Source: Trichopria drosophilae (Eukaryota > Arthropoda > Insecta > Hymenoptera > Diapriidae). Taken from it: a DNA stretch of 64,000 nt. The first letter of the stretch is position 1, and each line of letters begins with the position of its first letter. The stretch lies in the NCBI GenBank assembly GCA_030407085.1, contig CM059582.1, forward strand, positions 200,926,001 through 200,990,000. The letters are read 5' to 3'. The translations under genes and the position numbers were made by a program. Shown here piece by piece: positions 35,787 through 49,585 of the stretch. The notes under the pieces were generated by a model. The model made no database searches. It was not told the origin of the DNA and saw only the letters and a list, made by a program, of their open reading frames with translations.

Positions 35787-38700
35787 GGAAAGAAAGTTAC
35801 ATTTTTTTCCCGCGTGAGAAAATATATTTTTTTATTAAATATGTCATTATAAGGTTAAATTTTAAACGTGCTAATTTGTATTCTGACGTTTTGTTCAGTA
35901 TCAAAGAAGAATAATATCTCAATATTAGGAAAAATCTGTAGGTTGCAATAAAATATTGGTACAACTAATGTTTCTTAGTTACGTCCATTCATTGAAATAT
36001 CAGTTACATAATATACTGTTTAGTAATAAGTCATTAATATTCTGCTACTAATATATTTTTCTTGTATACTTTGTAAAGAGTTTCAAACCAAAAATTGTAC
36101 TTAATGTGTTAGATTTTAATTGCTCTGTTGAAAGTTTAAGGAATACATAGAGATTCTCATTTTACAAGAAACTCGATCCACTTTATCTGGAATAAATTTG
36201 TGAGTTGATGAAATATGTAAATTTGTAGTAAGTTAAGAATCTTTAATATTCAAAATACTAAATAAAAAGCGATAAATGTCTTAGTAGAGACATTGGTATA
36301 AAAAATATTTGTATGCATGGTTCCATTGAGAGATATATTGAAAGTCATAGAATATAGGGAACTTTTCTTTATCTTGTATTTCATGTATGAAACAAATATT
36401 CCGAGATTTTAAAGTCTGAAAGAGTACACGATTTTATGGACTGTACTAAACGCGAACGTCTTCCGTAAAATTCAAGAATCTAAACGACAAATCTATTCAT
36501 AGAAAGCATAAAACGCCAAAAAACGATTAGAAAGGATCAGATCTCGAATTATAGCGTCGAATCTTACAGCGGCGCTATTTCAGAAATTAACTGACACTCT
36601 GTCCTACAACGTCGAGAAAACCAATATCGAGAATACAGTTAGGAAAGAAGCTATTGGCGATAGAGAAAACGAGCAATGTCCTCAAGAGTGACAAAATGGA
36701 AGATACTTCATGCTGAATTCACGGGAGCTGAAAACGATAAAAGAACGATTGAACATACATTAAAAGGAACATTAATTGATTAAGTAAATTAAGAGACATC
36801 AAAAAGCAGCCTTTGGGACTCACAGAAAGAAATGCACGACTGCTAATTTAATGCAATTTACTGGTACCATCATGCGCAAAGTATTTTTATCGACGTTATA
36901 TATCAAATTTAATTTTCGCAAATATGAATATTGATTAAATTTATGATGCTTACTTGTTTCCGTAAAAGGAAATTAAGTCCGCATTAAAATTGTCCCTGCG
37001 TTATCTCAGTAATGACCAGACGGGCGAAACATTGTATTCTCTACAGTGATCTATTTTTGTCTCTAAAAAATTCCAAAACAAAATTTGTTTTCTGTAGCTT
37101 AAGAAAATAAATGTTTACTTTCCATATTTTTACGATTTCAGTGTCGTTAGTAGAAAACAATTTCACCTATAATTATGAAATATATTTTGTAACATTCCGG
37201 GAGTAGAACTCGATTTTGCGCCCTGCCATGAAATCTTCGGGCGCTAATTATAATTATCGGGCCCCACGTCTGTCGTATTAAAAATATCGTAGTTGTATCA
37301 CCCTTGTTACATAATATGCTATATGAAAATTTTGAATTTGAATCCAAAATATATTAATGCAAACACAATTTATCTACTTTAATCATTTGTGTCCAGTTAT
37401 TATTATAAGTTATTGAAAATGAATGAATTGACAAGCAAGTTTCGAATGTATGAGGTAACAGTGCACGAAGAGTGTGGTAGCAGGTGCAGGAAACACAGAA
37501 TAGACGATTCGAAGTGCAGTATAACAACGGTACTGCTAGAGCAATATGTAAATAAGTAAACATACAGTATATAAGTATATATCTATCATAATAAGTAAAC
37601 ATAAGTGGGTGATTTTTAAAAAAACTGGTATTTTATGTCTTTGGTGATTGGTAATAAATGGAACATTATGTAAATGTAATCTGTTCAAGCTTATGTTTCT
37701 CAACAAAAGAAATTCCATTTTACGGTAGAAATATAAACATGAAAAAATAATAAATTGTTTTGAATGTTTACAGATAAAAATACAAACAAAATGTAGATTT
37801 ATAAAAACAAACCTTTATAAAAAATTATCATTCCTTCGCAGAATATTAAAGGGCCATCAAATCTCAAATTTGATACATAAAATTGAAAGAAACTATCGTT
37901 AATGCTTCATATAAGTATAAATACAATTGAAATATTAGTACCGTCTAAAGTGAATTCGCCTGAATTTTAATGAAAATTTGCTATAAATATATAAGAAATG
38001 AAATCAGCAGGCGGCATGACATGTTAAGCTACATTTTAAGCACAATCTTGACTTTTTTAGTGCTACAGAATTTTTGTGGTGCAATGATCAACAATTTTAT
38101 TTTATGAGTTTATTCATTTTTGGTGTTGCTCATTGTGCGTCATTTTGGATTTTTAAAATCGCCATGCGGCAAACAAAAGCAGACATGTTAAGCTAAATTT
38201 TAAGCACAATCTCGATTTTCTTGGTGCTATAGAATTCTGATCGTGCAAGTGATCCGGTTGACATGGAATGGGCCATGTGTATTGTATACTTGACACTTGT
38301 ATATGGAATAATGTAATAAAGTTCTATCATACCGACATTCGTTCAATTTTCTAAATTAACTAGAATCCAACTAAATTATGAGAAAACATTACAAGACTAC
38401 AAAAATCGATGAATTAGATTTCATCACAACTAATAATTTTGTTTTTAATAATTTTGGACTAGAATTCGATTAAGTGTATGTAGATCTATGGTCGGTTGTT
38501 TATAAATAAAAAAAGTGGTCCATGTTTACAGTATATTAAGAACGCATAAAATGATAATATTTTATCAACGTCAGTAATAAACATTAAAAATTCCGTGGTA
38601 TTGTACACCAAAAGAAGAGATACGAAAAATTCCAAAATTGTAGTACATTTTACTGGAAATAAACATAAATCTCGCATAATGAAAGTGTCCTAAATTCTTG

Positions 38701-39981
38701 TTCGATGTTGAACATTTTTAAACAAAAATATGTCCTTAAAGGCTGCTTTTCCAGAGATTTAGAATACTAATGGTTAATATTGTTCTTAGGTATCTGAAGA
38801 ATTCTTAACAGTGATAATTTATTCTATTCACTAACAACTATTAACATTTTTAACCTTCTTATGTTTATAGATCATGAAACGACTATCAAAACAAAAAATA
38901 GAAAGAGTAAAAACTTAATTTAATTTTATATTTTTAATTTTTATTCGAAATGTTTTTGTATTATGAGTAATAATAAAACTAAATACTTTTCGAAAAATCT
39001 ACATTTAATAAAAAGTTTAAAATTTGACTTTTATGCATGGAAAAGAATTTCGTCCAATTGGCTGCCGCAGCTGCCCTTGCAATAGCGTGTTCTATCAATC
39101 AATTTTTGGAGTATATATTCGATTGTTGCTCGTTGATCTGGATGATTGGTGTAGTATTAATCCCTAACGATTCACTATAGAAAATATTTCAAAGGAACCA
39201 AATCGCAGTTTCTTTTAGGCCAATTAACATCAGTTTTTAAGACGATTAAACTGTTTTTGAATACCCTTGATAAAATATCAAATATAATAACGATCGATGT
39301 ACTCATTTTTCGAAAAATATTTACTGGTTTCATTTTTATAGAGAATGAATAGATGTTTACTCTTTAATTCCAGAAAGAAGACCTATCCGTAAATTGTTAA
39401 CTAATGTAATAACACGTATTATTAATATTGTAAACACATTCGTGAAGCTATTACGTGTTAGTACACTGTAATAAATATTAGGACCGATGATAAGATAAAA
39501 GAGTACTTCAATAATACTTACCGAGAAAATGTAGTCATAAACGTAAAAGTGAGAAATTGAGAAACCATGAAGCGGTATTGATTTTCGTTGCGATATAATT
39601 AAAGAATTTATTAGAAATATAAAAGTGATCTGTATTTTAAGTCTTGTGAATGTAAATGAGAAGGTCTGAATTCGAATTAGTCTTTGATTCATAAAATTAT
39701 TGACGACTTACTTATTTATTGAAAAATGAAATGATAGAATTCTGCAGATTATTACAATTTTAATTAGTGACCGACATTTAACTACTTTATTAGTTGTATT
39801 TACTTAATACAATACGAAAAGTATCACCTTATACTTCAAAAGAGAACTCTTTTATTTTGAAATTGTTTGATTGCCACGTAATAAATCGTAAATAACCAAA
39901 GGCATTATCACACAAATCATTTGAAATTGATAACTGTCTTCCAGACTGAAATTTCATTTTTTTAAACGTGAAATACACTCT
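35787..39981. other. AT-rich sequence without recognisable gene, one duplicated block
   Basis: Apart from the direct repeat at 38018-38254, no structure was supported. Minus-strand frames between 37147 and 37718 overlap in different phases and look like chance. The patch at 36430-36680 is less AT-rich. Confidence 0.4.
38018..38254. repeat. Direct duplication, 164-bp period
   Basis: GACATGTTAAGCTA(C/A)ATTTTAAGCACAATCT at 38018 recurs at 38182. Each copy is followed by TTTT(A/G)GTGCTA, AGAATT and GTGCAA..GATC at matching distances. Copies are about 70 bp long and about 85 percent alike. Confidence 0.85.
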
Positions 39982-40517
39982 CCCAAACAGCAAAAGGACA
40001 TCTTAAAGAGGTCTGTAAGAAGTCTTACAAATGGCAAGATGTCTTAAATACTTATTAGAAAGAGCTCTTAAAGTAATCTTTGAGAAGACTTATGCGTCTC
40101 AAATATGAGGTCTCAGAAAATAGGTCTTATTTGAGAGCTTTGACATATAGAATAAATAATATAAATGAAAAGCAAATTTCTGAAATAGATTCTATTTTTG
40201 TAGCTTAATTATTAATTTATATACTTTTTGCCTGAGTTTCTTTTTACCTTTTGTATAGTTATATATTGGATGGTGATTACATTCAATAGAATCGAATCAT
40301 GCAATAGCAATACAAAACTGTGATATCACTGGCTAAATATCGCGCGATCTCATTTTTGGATTCAATCACCACCTAGTGTCTGTAGAAGAAACACAGATCT
40401 CAATAATAGGAATCCCTTTACTAAAAGAGAGATGGTCCAAAACGAGATAGATTTAAGACCTCAAACTTAGGACTGAGTTCTGGGGGACCACTTTATAAGA
40501 GGTATGTGCTGCATGGG
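39982..40517. mobile_element. Word-array element with CCCA..AGCA ends
   Basis: CCCAAACAGCA at the left and TGCTGCATGGG at the right form an imperfect inverted pair (9 of 11). Inside, TCTTAAAGAGGTCT-type words recur in both directions at 40000-40140 and again at 40430-40490 (TTTAAGACCTCAAACTTAGGACT). A TGGTGATT..ATTCAAT / ATTCAATCACCA pair lies in the centre. There is no coding frame and no clear target duplication. Confidence 0.55.
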
Positions 40518-41631
40518 CTAACTTAACAACGTATTAGAGGGGTTTTTATATGCAATAAGAGCCACATTTGACTTTTTAGATAGGTGAAAATTTAGAAAGT
40601 TTTTACATAAATATTCATAAAAGTATTTGCTTTGATAAAAGTGTTATCATGTTGGTCTTATTTATTTATAGATACATACCAATATCGAGTAGTTTCTTAT
40701 TTTAATCTCAGTATTCTCTGATTAAGTAAAATTTACCACTTTTCGACTAAAAAATTATCTTATAAGTCAGATAGACTTTAAGGGGTTGAAAACAGGTCAA
40801 CTGCGTGAAAAATGCCTTTAAAACCCTATGTCTTCAAAGTCGTACATTATCTAAAACCAAAGTATTGTCCACTTTTACGTAATGAGGATAAAATTGAGAA
40901 CGATCTATATTTACTTAATATCCACTATGAATGTTAAATAGATTTTTTAAATGTTTTGGATTTTTCGGTTTTCTCGTTCGTGATGTAACGAATTGGAATG
41001 TTTTTATGACTTGACTGGGATATTTTTTAAGTTTTCCGATTGGTTTTGAAGTGCATTTTCCATAACAACATATTTCGGTGTAGCTTACTAGTAATATTTG
41101 AAAATCATCTCTATACCGAATCTCGTATACGTCTTGCTATTCCATAATAATTCGATAATACCTGGTGCACAATTGCAGATCTCAAAGTCCTCAAGATGAG
41201 AGTATTGATGTTCATGGATGTCAGTTATAAGCAAGCATGCAAGTGGACGTTTATGCCTGTGGTCCTCTCGGCATTGGTATTCAACTCACCACTGACGGCT
41301 ATTATGATATAAACGGAAGTGGTTGTATAATGCTTCTCAGCACGAAAATATACATGGTGCTTTTACTGTCAGTTTCATAACGGGAGAAACGCCCATGGAT
41401 TATAGTCCTCCAAAATATGCATTTGTATTGTATATCGAAGACTATTTATTACTTCGAGTGCCATCGCTTCGTGCGCAGTGAAACGATTAACGAATATTTT
41501 ACGTTTCTCGATGGTTTTTTTTACAAAAAATTAGATATACGATTTCGGATTGAACAATTTTCGATTATGTTGGCAAATCCACAAATTATGATAGCAACTT
41601 TTCAATTCAGGTATTAGTGAAAGAAAAATTA

Positions 41632-41634
<3 letters not shown>
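40518..41634. other. Sequence without recognisable gene; less AT-rich at 41160-41420
   Basis: The stretch at 41160-41420 is balanced in composition and may be a conserved non-coding block. The frame at 41417-41617 has no recognised motif. Confidence 0.35.

Positions 41635-41675
<41 letters not shown>
41635..41675. repeat. (TA)n microsatellite, about 20 units
   Basis: An uninterrupted TA run; likely length-variable between individuals. Confidence 0.97.
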
Positions 41676-41678
<3 letters not shown>

Positions 41679-41756
41679 ATAAACGACTTTTTAAATTTAC
41701 TGTGTAAATTAAGTAAAGTATTAGTAAATATTGGTGCCTATGAAGTATTATTCCGA

Positions 41757-41879
41757 TACCTTGCTAGAAACAGAATCCAGTTTTTGGCTAGTTTTTACCC
41801 AGTTTCCTTATTTTCCACGTTAAAGCTATAAGGAAAGTGGATTGTGTAACAAAAAACTGGACAGATTTCTACCAGGGTA
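41757..41879. mobile_element. 123-bp hairpin MITE, TACC(C)TG(G/C)TAGAAA ends
   Basis: TACCTTGCTAGAAACAGAAT at the left pairs with AGATTTCTACCAGGGTA at the right. TCCAGTTTTTGGCTA pairs with TAACAAAAAACTGGA, and CAGTTTCCTTAT with ATAAGGAAAGTGG. Nearly the whole element folds on itself. No target duplication was identified. Confidence 0.8.
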
Positions 41880-44800
41880 GCTGAGGTGATCAAGATTTTT
41901 TAAGTGATTTTAATAGAAAATCAACGTAAATTGACAAATTTGACGTTCACATTGCTTAACAATTTCTGCTCTTAACAGTTTTACTTGGACGCCGTGATAG
42001 TTAGCCAACTAAATCCAATTGAATGAGCTTCTTTACTTAATTAAACAACTTTTCTTTATTGAGAAATTCATGTCTTACTTTTCAAAAGGATGTTACTCTA
42101 CCGCTAAAATGTGTAATAACATTTTTGTATTTTTAACCTTTTTGCAAAGTTAACAGTTTTAAAAACACGCCGTTTCTATAGATTAAAAACTATAAACATA
42201 TTTTTATCATTAACAAGAAATCAAAATTTTTTAGACGTGACAGAAATATGTGCTTCACATAATCTTCAAATGAAAGCACTTATAGGTTGTCGAAAAGTAA
42301 TTCGCAAAGAAAAAACAGTTTTTCCTACAGCACATCAACAATATCTTTGGGCGCGTAGATTATATTGTAATCGTTTTGTCGACTCTGGTTACGTATAATA
42401 AACGTAGCGGCTCTACTGAGACATTTAAACATAAGGCTGAAGAGGCTTAACTAATTTTTTTCATTTAGTACACATAAAATGGTCATTTCAAAGTTTGGGG
42501 AGTAAAACGACCAAGCAAATTAAAAAAAGTATTAAGATAGGGATGTTGCTGACTCATCATTGTTAAAAATGACAATTTTTTATACTTAAATTAAGTTGGC
42601 ATCATCTGCGTACAAGTAATTTTAAGTGACTCTAACGAAAATAACTATTAGTTTTCGGTTTAATTTGTTTTCGAGAATATTCTCAGTACTGTTAAACATT
42701 AGGAGTTACCTGCTAACTAGATTTTTATTACCATGCACATAATTACTATACACATAAAAATTGTTTGCTGTGTTTTGAATGTAATGAATCAAAATATATT
42801 TGCCTATGTGCACACTGACACGAATAAGGCGCACTTTGTTTACCGTTGCGAAATTGCAAAAGTTCTTCGTGCCGATTTGTGATCATTTACAACATGGATT
42901 ATGATTAAATAATGCAATTTATTTAAAAAATTACAATTTTTACTTCTTAACCCTTTGTGCATGACGCCGCCCCTTAAAAATAAGTTACATGGATGGTTTG
43001 TCATTAAAAGTGTGCCGTAAAGTGAAAAGAAAAATTGTTTACCAAAATAAAAAGTTCTGTGGATTTGCCTACATAACTTTATAAGTGCAGAAAAATCCTC
43101 AAAATAGCGTTGCAAATTAAAATTTTTTAAAAAATGTCTCGGCTCACTAACTACAAACCTATGAGCTTCTTCAAAACATATAAACAAGAAAATGTTCTTA
43201 AAATTCATTCAGGAATTTTCACTTTTTTTTTAAATTTTTTGACATTTTTATTTGGATATTTTAAAAAATTGTTATTTGGTTCCCTACATCCTCTAATGTA
43301 TTCCAAGAATTTGTTATCCTGTTCAATTTTATTCCAGAAGTTGATTGTTTTTCGGAAACACAATTTCAAATGTTATAATATTGTTTATGGTATTTTTTCA
43401 AAAACTATCAACTTTGGAAAAAGAAATTGCGAAAAATAAAAAATTCTTGAAATTCATTGGAAAATATACTTATTATTGTTTCAGAAATTTTCAAAAATTT
43501 GAATAAAATCCAAAAATTTTAAAAGATTTTTCAAAATATCAGCAGACAAATCTCGAAAAATTCTAGTGTATTCCTCAATTAATTCTAATAACATGCTTAT
43601 CACCTTTTTAAAGAACTTTATAGAGCATCCTGAAATTAGGAAAAAAAAATGTCATTTTGGGGACTGCCATATGGATTTTTTATTCTAAATCCTACATGTC
43701 TTAAAATTTAGACTCGAAGACACTTTTCTAAGTAGAGAAGAATGTATCTTTTACTGATACTTACAAAAATGTTAGATCTGTAATTAATTTTAATAGAAAT
43801 AATTGTAGCTTTCGTTAACAAATTTTGTATAACTTTGTAAGCATTTGTTTTAAACAAATTTTGAGACAATATTCCGAAAGAACGTGGAGTTTTATGGCAG
43901 ATATCGTATGTTTTGTTTGGTAAACGCCATTTTAATTGTTAAATTTCTTAAATTATAAATATATATAAAAAAAATATAAATAAATAAACAAATGTTAAAT
44001 CTAATGAATCTTCAGAACAATGTAACATACAAATTGTCCTGGCAAGCTTATTTCACTAGCTACATTTACTTATTATCCCAAAACAATAATTTTTAGTCAT
44101 TTTTATTTTTATTTTCAAAATTCTATATGATTTTGATTGTGTTATAACTATTAAATGGCCGAAGTTAATTGAACAGATTTTTGTTATTTCATTCTTAAAT
44201 AAACTTACTTTAAAATAATTTACATTAGACAGAATTTTATTTTATTATTTATTAAATAAAACACAAAATGTGCAAAAAGAGATTTTTTGCTAATTTTGTT
44301 CTAAATTTAATGACAACCAACAATAAAAAGCTTCATTTTAAGAGAGATTGTTCGTGAGACTTAAAGGAAGAGAACAACCATAGAAAGTAAAAAATCACCT
44401 GTTTAAACAAAATTAGAGCGATTAAACGATACCAAAATCGGAATAATCAAATTTACTGAAAAAAACGATTTTTTTTTATTTTAGGCTTAAATTCTTTCAC
44501 TTTTAGAAATGAGCTGATATCTGTAAAAAAACTTGAAGTGGGATGACATATTTGTATAAACTTATTTCAGCCACATCGTAGGATGATAGCCATCACTTAC
44601 AAGACCATTCCAAATATCTGAGTCAATCAATTGTCAACTGCACCTGACTAAATGTTTATTGATTCAAACAAGTCCATAAATTTCTGATTAATTACTCAGC
44701 TGATCCATCTTGATATATTCTAGAGTGATTGCTGGTGATACAGTTCGACTACAGGGGGTTCTGCATGTTCGTTGACTCAGAACTACATGAACTTTGGAAT

Positions 44801-47071
44801 GGAGGTTGGTTAACCCTCTAGTCCGTTCCCTTTTACGACTGGACGAACTACGGACCTATTCTCCGGAGGATCTTTGCGGAATCTCCCCCCGGAATCGAAG
44901 CGTTAATATTATATGGATGGCCTTAATCTACAGGGTTCTTAATCACAGTTTGCATGGACAAATTAAATCTTGTTGACTCTCCTATAGCGATTTAGAATTA
45001 TTCTTATCATCAAAGATTTCCACCGGAAACTTCTGAATAATCAATATCTATTCACCACAAGGTTTGAACTTGCCAAACAAGCATCTATACCAAACTTATC
45101 TGCCTTCTCCTCATAGGAAGTACAAACTATCTGCATGTTACGTGTACTATAAATCCAAAACACTATCATGAAATAGAATTATTAGAAATACCAACAATAA
45201 TATTGAGATTATTTCTGTAAATCTATAGAAAATAATTTTGTTACTGAAAATAATTGTGGATAAAAGAGTTTTGTAATAAAACTGATGACAGAAAAAGTAT
45301 TCGTGTCATAATTGTCAAAATTAGAAAAAATAAAAACTGGCAACAGTATCAGAAAATGGAATCCTGGAAAGATGTCAGAATCCATGTAACTGCAAAGTGA
45401 GCAATGTCCAGAAGAAGTTCGCAAGATGAACGGAATATCAGGACTGCCTGCCGTTCGCAATTCTGATTATTGATTTTCTCGAAAGAATGAAACTTCAAAA
45501 CCCTGCGTTATACACAACGGCTTCCCGGGTTGCAGTCTATTGCACCAGGATGTTGTCTTTGACACGCCTTGCATCAACGTATTACATGTACGGAGATTCA
45601 AAGAAAAATCGCAGTGCACTTGGATATGTGTCGTCGATCCGACGTTCCGTGAACTTCTGAAATAATAAAAACAGGAAAAACATAAATTCTTTTAAATAAA
45701 ATTCAGAAATTGTTTATTTATCATAAATTGTCCTTTAACATAAATTGAACTTTGATGTGGGAATTTTTGAAAAATAAAATATTCGCACTTGATTGAATAA
45801 GAAGTGTCATTTTTTAATAATAGAGAATTGTTGAGCTATATTTATTTTTATAAAGTAAAAATATGGGCGCGAAACACTTCATTCCTTCACTGGTTGACGG
45901 TAATGATGTTGATACGAATTTATAAATGATGATTAGCATAATCTTTCGAGTGCGTTATTTTACGAGATATTAAAGATGAAATGCTTTAAAATACATAACA
46001 GGATTACATCCTTTAACTGATTCTGCCATCAAGATGATGCACAAACTGAAAACTATTTTATACTGTCTAAATGATAAACGAACAAAAACATTTTAGCCAA
46101 ATTTGGAATTTAAAATTCTACAAAGTTGATATTATTTTCAAAAATAATAAAATTGTTTAAAATCTAGTATGCATGCTTCAAATTTCTCGTTCAATGTTTC
46201 AACCAGTTCTACGATATACTGCAGGGATCGGTCGTGTTTCTAGAATTACAGCAGCAAAGCGTTCTTTTTCAAAAAACGTTTCAATCGTTTTTCATTTACC
46301 CTTTACCAGATTTCAGGTTATGTTGACAATTGACCTTTTTCAGACTCTAGTAACGGATAGGTAAAGCCCTCTGATGAATGAAACAGTATTCTAACAATTT
46401 AAAAAGTTTTTTTAAATTTTTGATATTCAACTATAAATCTCAAATATAAATTCTATAAGATAATATAGGTCCTTTGAATAATAAAGTTATTGGAAATGGA
46501 ATATTCGTTATTAAGAAAAGTTATTCTTTCCCTTTTTTTTGGTCAGGTCAAAATTTATGTCGAATAACTTTGATGCCCACATAAAGTTACAAGTATCCCA
46601 TCATATTTCGATTAAACGACTACTCGATTTGAATAAAGAATTGTTCCAACAATTTATTCAGTGCTCTGGTCTCCTGAAGAGAATGTGGTGGTAGCAACTA
46701 AGAAATAGTTACATGAACTTACTTTATTAAGTGGATAATTGAGTTTGCAGGTTTTATTTTTATTAACACACGTATAAAAAAAATTGTCAATTTAAACAAA
46801 ATCACAGACATGAATACACCGATTCTGTTACAAGATATTATATTGAGGTATTAGATTGTTACACAATATTTTTAGAATAAAATTGTTTATTATTTTTGAG
46901 ACTGTTGAGTAGTATTTAAAATGGTTTTGTTTGACTTATAGTAGAACATCTTTTGCTTTAATAGGTGTTTCCTAATTTAAAGAAATTCTGTTATTATAAT
47001 TGGAAAATGCTTCGATCGTATTAAAAGAAAATAGGATTATTTCATGTTTAAATATACTGCAAAATATATAC
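41880..47071. other. AT-rich sequence without recognisable gene
   Basis: The longest frame of the window (42840-43208, minus) lies here but has no domain and poor composition. Patches at 44760-44900 and 45340-45660 are GC-richer; the frame at 44794-44976 is not recognised. No tandem or inverted structure was supported. Confidence 0.4.
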
Positions 47072-47165
47072 CCTGCAAATGCAAAATGGAAATCTTATGT
47101 AACATTTACCTCCCTGTTACTTGTTACATAATTGTTACGTTATCGTTACATTTGTATTTGCTAGG
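47072..47165. mobile_element. 94-bp word-array element, CCT(A)GCAAAT ends
   Basis: CCTGCAAATGCAAAATG at the left matches the inverse of CATTTGTATTTGCTAGG at the right, allowing two one-base gaps. The interior is a run of TGTTAC/GTAACA words (seven or so in 60 bases). The small size and imperfect ends make this tentative. Confidence 0.5.
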
Positions 47166-49395
47166 AAGCCACTAGTATACAATAGTGGTCTAGATTACCA
47201 ATACAGTCGGAAATAACTTTGGAAATGAGTAAATGGAAAAATAGTAAATGGTAGATAAAAATGAATTTTTACACATTGACAATGGTGTTTTTATGAATTG
47301 TTATTGAAAAAATATTAAAATTTTGTGTCCATGAGATATAAAAAAATATGACTGAAATTTCTCAAGTGAGTTCTCTTAATTCAGATTTTTTCAGAGTTTT
47401 TTGTTAGCGGAACGGGTTTTTACGCCATTCTACATAAAAATGTGAGAAATGAAAAGTTGTTGAACATCAACAGAATATTTCAAATGTATTAGGTTAAAAT
47501 TCAATTAATTAGAATAATAGCGATACATACAATATTATTATAGCAGTTTTGATTGTTAATTCTAAAATTTGAGAGCAATGATGCAAATTACGACAGTTTA
47601 TAGCATAATACAGCAATTTAAGTTTAATAACAGATTTGTTAGTTTTCAACTATTCCTTTTCCTAACTACTAAGTATTAATTACTAAAATTACACAATGAA
47701 TCAAGCTTGCCAATACAAAGGCAGGTGTAAATATTTATTATACCTGTGTAATGACTCATAAAAAATGTTTGAACAATACTTAAGATCTATAATCAAGTGC
47801 AATTATATGTATGAATTAAATTTTCATGATTTTATATTTTATTTAATTGAAGTAAATTAATGAATAGCTATAATGGCTGTGAATAATTCACCTAAAAAAT
47901 AATCAATTTTTTGAAATTGTAAATCAACGTAAAAGGGTTTTGATATACCCATGGCCTGTCGACATCCAAAAAATGCAAATAGAAGTCCTTTATAAATTTC
48001 ACAGGACCACAGGAAATATTGTTTGGAATATAACTTGAATCAGAGGTATTTAACTCGTCATGCCATATATGATCCCAAAAATATTCAAAAATATCCTTTT
48101 GAGGTTAGAATTCGTGACAAATTTGACGCGATTGGTCTATTGGACAACGAATTGGTTTTCAATGCTGGAAAGTCTATAAGATCAACTGATTCTGTTTGAA
48201 GCTAGGTTCAATCAAAATTTTGTAGCCTTGTTTTATTTTTTGGAAACGTACGTTCTATTATTACTTACACAGAAATTTTTGGAAGATAACTTGAATCAAC
48301 TTATTCAAAAAAAAGGTCTGAAAATCATGATTTTTTACATATTTTTGCAAAAAAATATTGGAAATTACAATTCTTTGAAAACTTTTTCATTACCAGAGCG
48401 AACTTGAAACAATAAAATTCATGTACTAAATTTTTTTCCTTGTATATTTCATGCGAAAAATATATGCGGAACTCGAGGTAAAATTCCAGTGCATTCGGCG
48501 GTCAATGGGTTGATATTGTTTTAAATGAATAATTTTTTATGTTAAATTGCATTAAATTTTCAATAAACTATAAAAAAACTAACTTTTCTACAGTTTTGTC
48601 GCAACTAATCTGTAAGCCCTCAAGTTGCACAAATTAAACGAAATTTATGTGAGATACAACGTATTAAGTTAACAAAATTTTTTATTAAAAAACGAAGAAA
48701 AACCAAATTTGTGTAGCTAGGAAACTCGATAATATATAAAACGACGATTTATTTTAGGTCGATATTCATAATACAGTGTATTGGTCATTACAATTTGTTC
48801 CTGGCGAACACGTGGTGTAATCAGAAAATGAGAAAATATCAACTTCAAGTTTGTTTTATAAATACAGAGGGAATGAACATTTACCAAAATAAATAAGTGT
48901 TATAATTCCCTTAACAATTGTTTTGCAAAAGTAAAGTCCACACAAAAAATGCGATCTCGAGACAACTCAACTCTGTTTATTTCTGACTCTCAGTTGGTAA
49001 AATATGAAATTTGATTCATCAAAGTTAAAGTGTAATCTATAAAAGAGCTTCATATAAATAACTAGCGAAATTTCATATTTCTCTGTATTTTGAGCAACAA
49101 AATTACATAGCTGTTTCTTAGTCGAATTTTTTGTTAACTTCCCTAAATAGGGAATCTTTATTTTTATGTTTTATTGTGAAATGAAAGTGAAGTTACAAAC
49201 ATATTTATTTCTCACCTTTACAAAACTAGGTTAGAATTTGCTAGATACATTTTTCTTTGGATATTAGTTATGTATGAAGTATTTTATTTTGTGCTTTTTT
49301 TCGTACAAGATTATCCATGTATTTGTACTTACTTTATCTATTAATTTTACTTTTTTTGGGATTTCATTTCAGCATCTCAGTGGTACATGGAAAGA
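47166..49395. other. AT-rich sequence without recognisable gene
   Basis: Nothing beyond weak, repeat-like text around 48000-48500 could be supported. Confidence 0.35.
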
Positions 49396-49585
49396 ACGAG
49401 TTGGTTACGAAAACCAACTTACTGGTTGCCCCAGGTGCTCTCAGATCTAGCAAGTTAATTGAATGGAAGGACCAATTTAACTAATTCATTTGTTCTCCCA
49501 TGGAATTAAATAGATTCCCTACCAACTAATTGTTACTCCCAACCAACAAATTTCAACCAATTAACAGTTGGTTTTCTTAACCAAA
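49396..49585. repeat. Array of CCAACT/AGTTGG words
   Basis: GAGTTGGTTACGAAAACCAAC, CCAACTAATTG, CCCAACCAACAAATTTC, CAACCAATTAACAGTTGG and TTCTTAACC follow one another, so the same short word appears repeatedly in both directions. CTCAGTGG and CCCAGGTGCTCTCAG lie nearby, but no convincing terminal pair was found. Confidence 0.6.

Noticed and set aside
42949..42970. TTAACCCTTTG motif resembling a piggyBac end
   Set aside because: No inverted partner with TTAA was found within a few kb in either direction.
42840..43208. Longest open frame of the window (122 codons, minus strand)
   Set aside because: No domain or motif; Phe/Leu/Lys-rich composition as expected from AT-rich DNA; no supporting neighbours. 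One such frame in 64 kb is compatible with chance.
44794..44976. Plus-strand frame in a GC-richer patch
   Set aside because: 60 codons, no domain recognised, no splice context that I could support.
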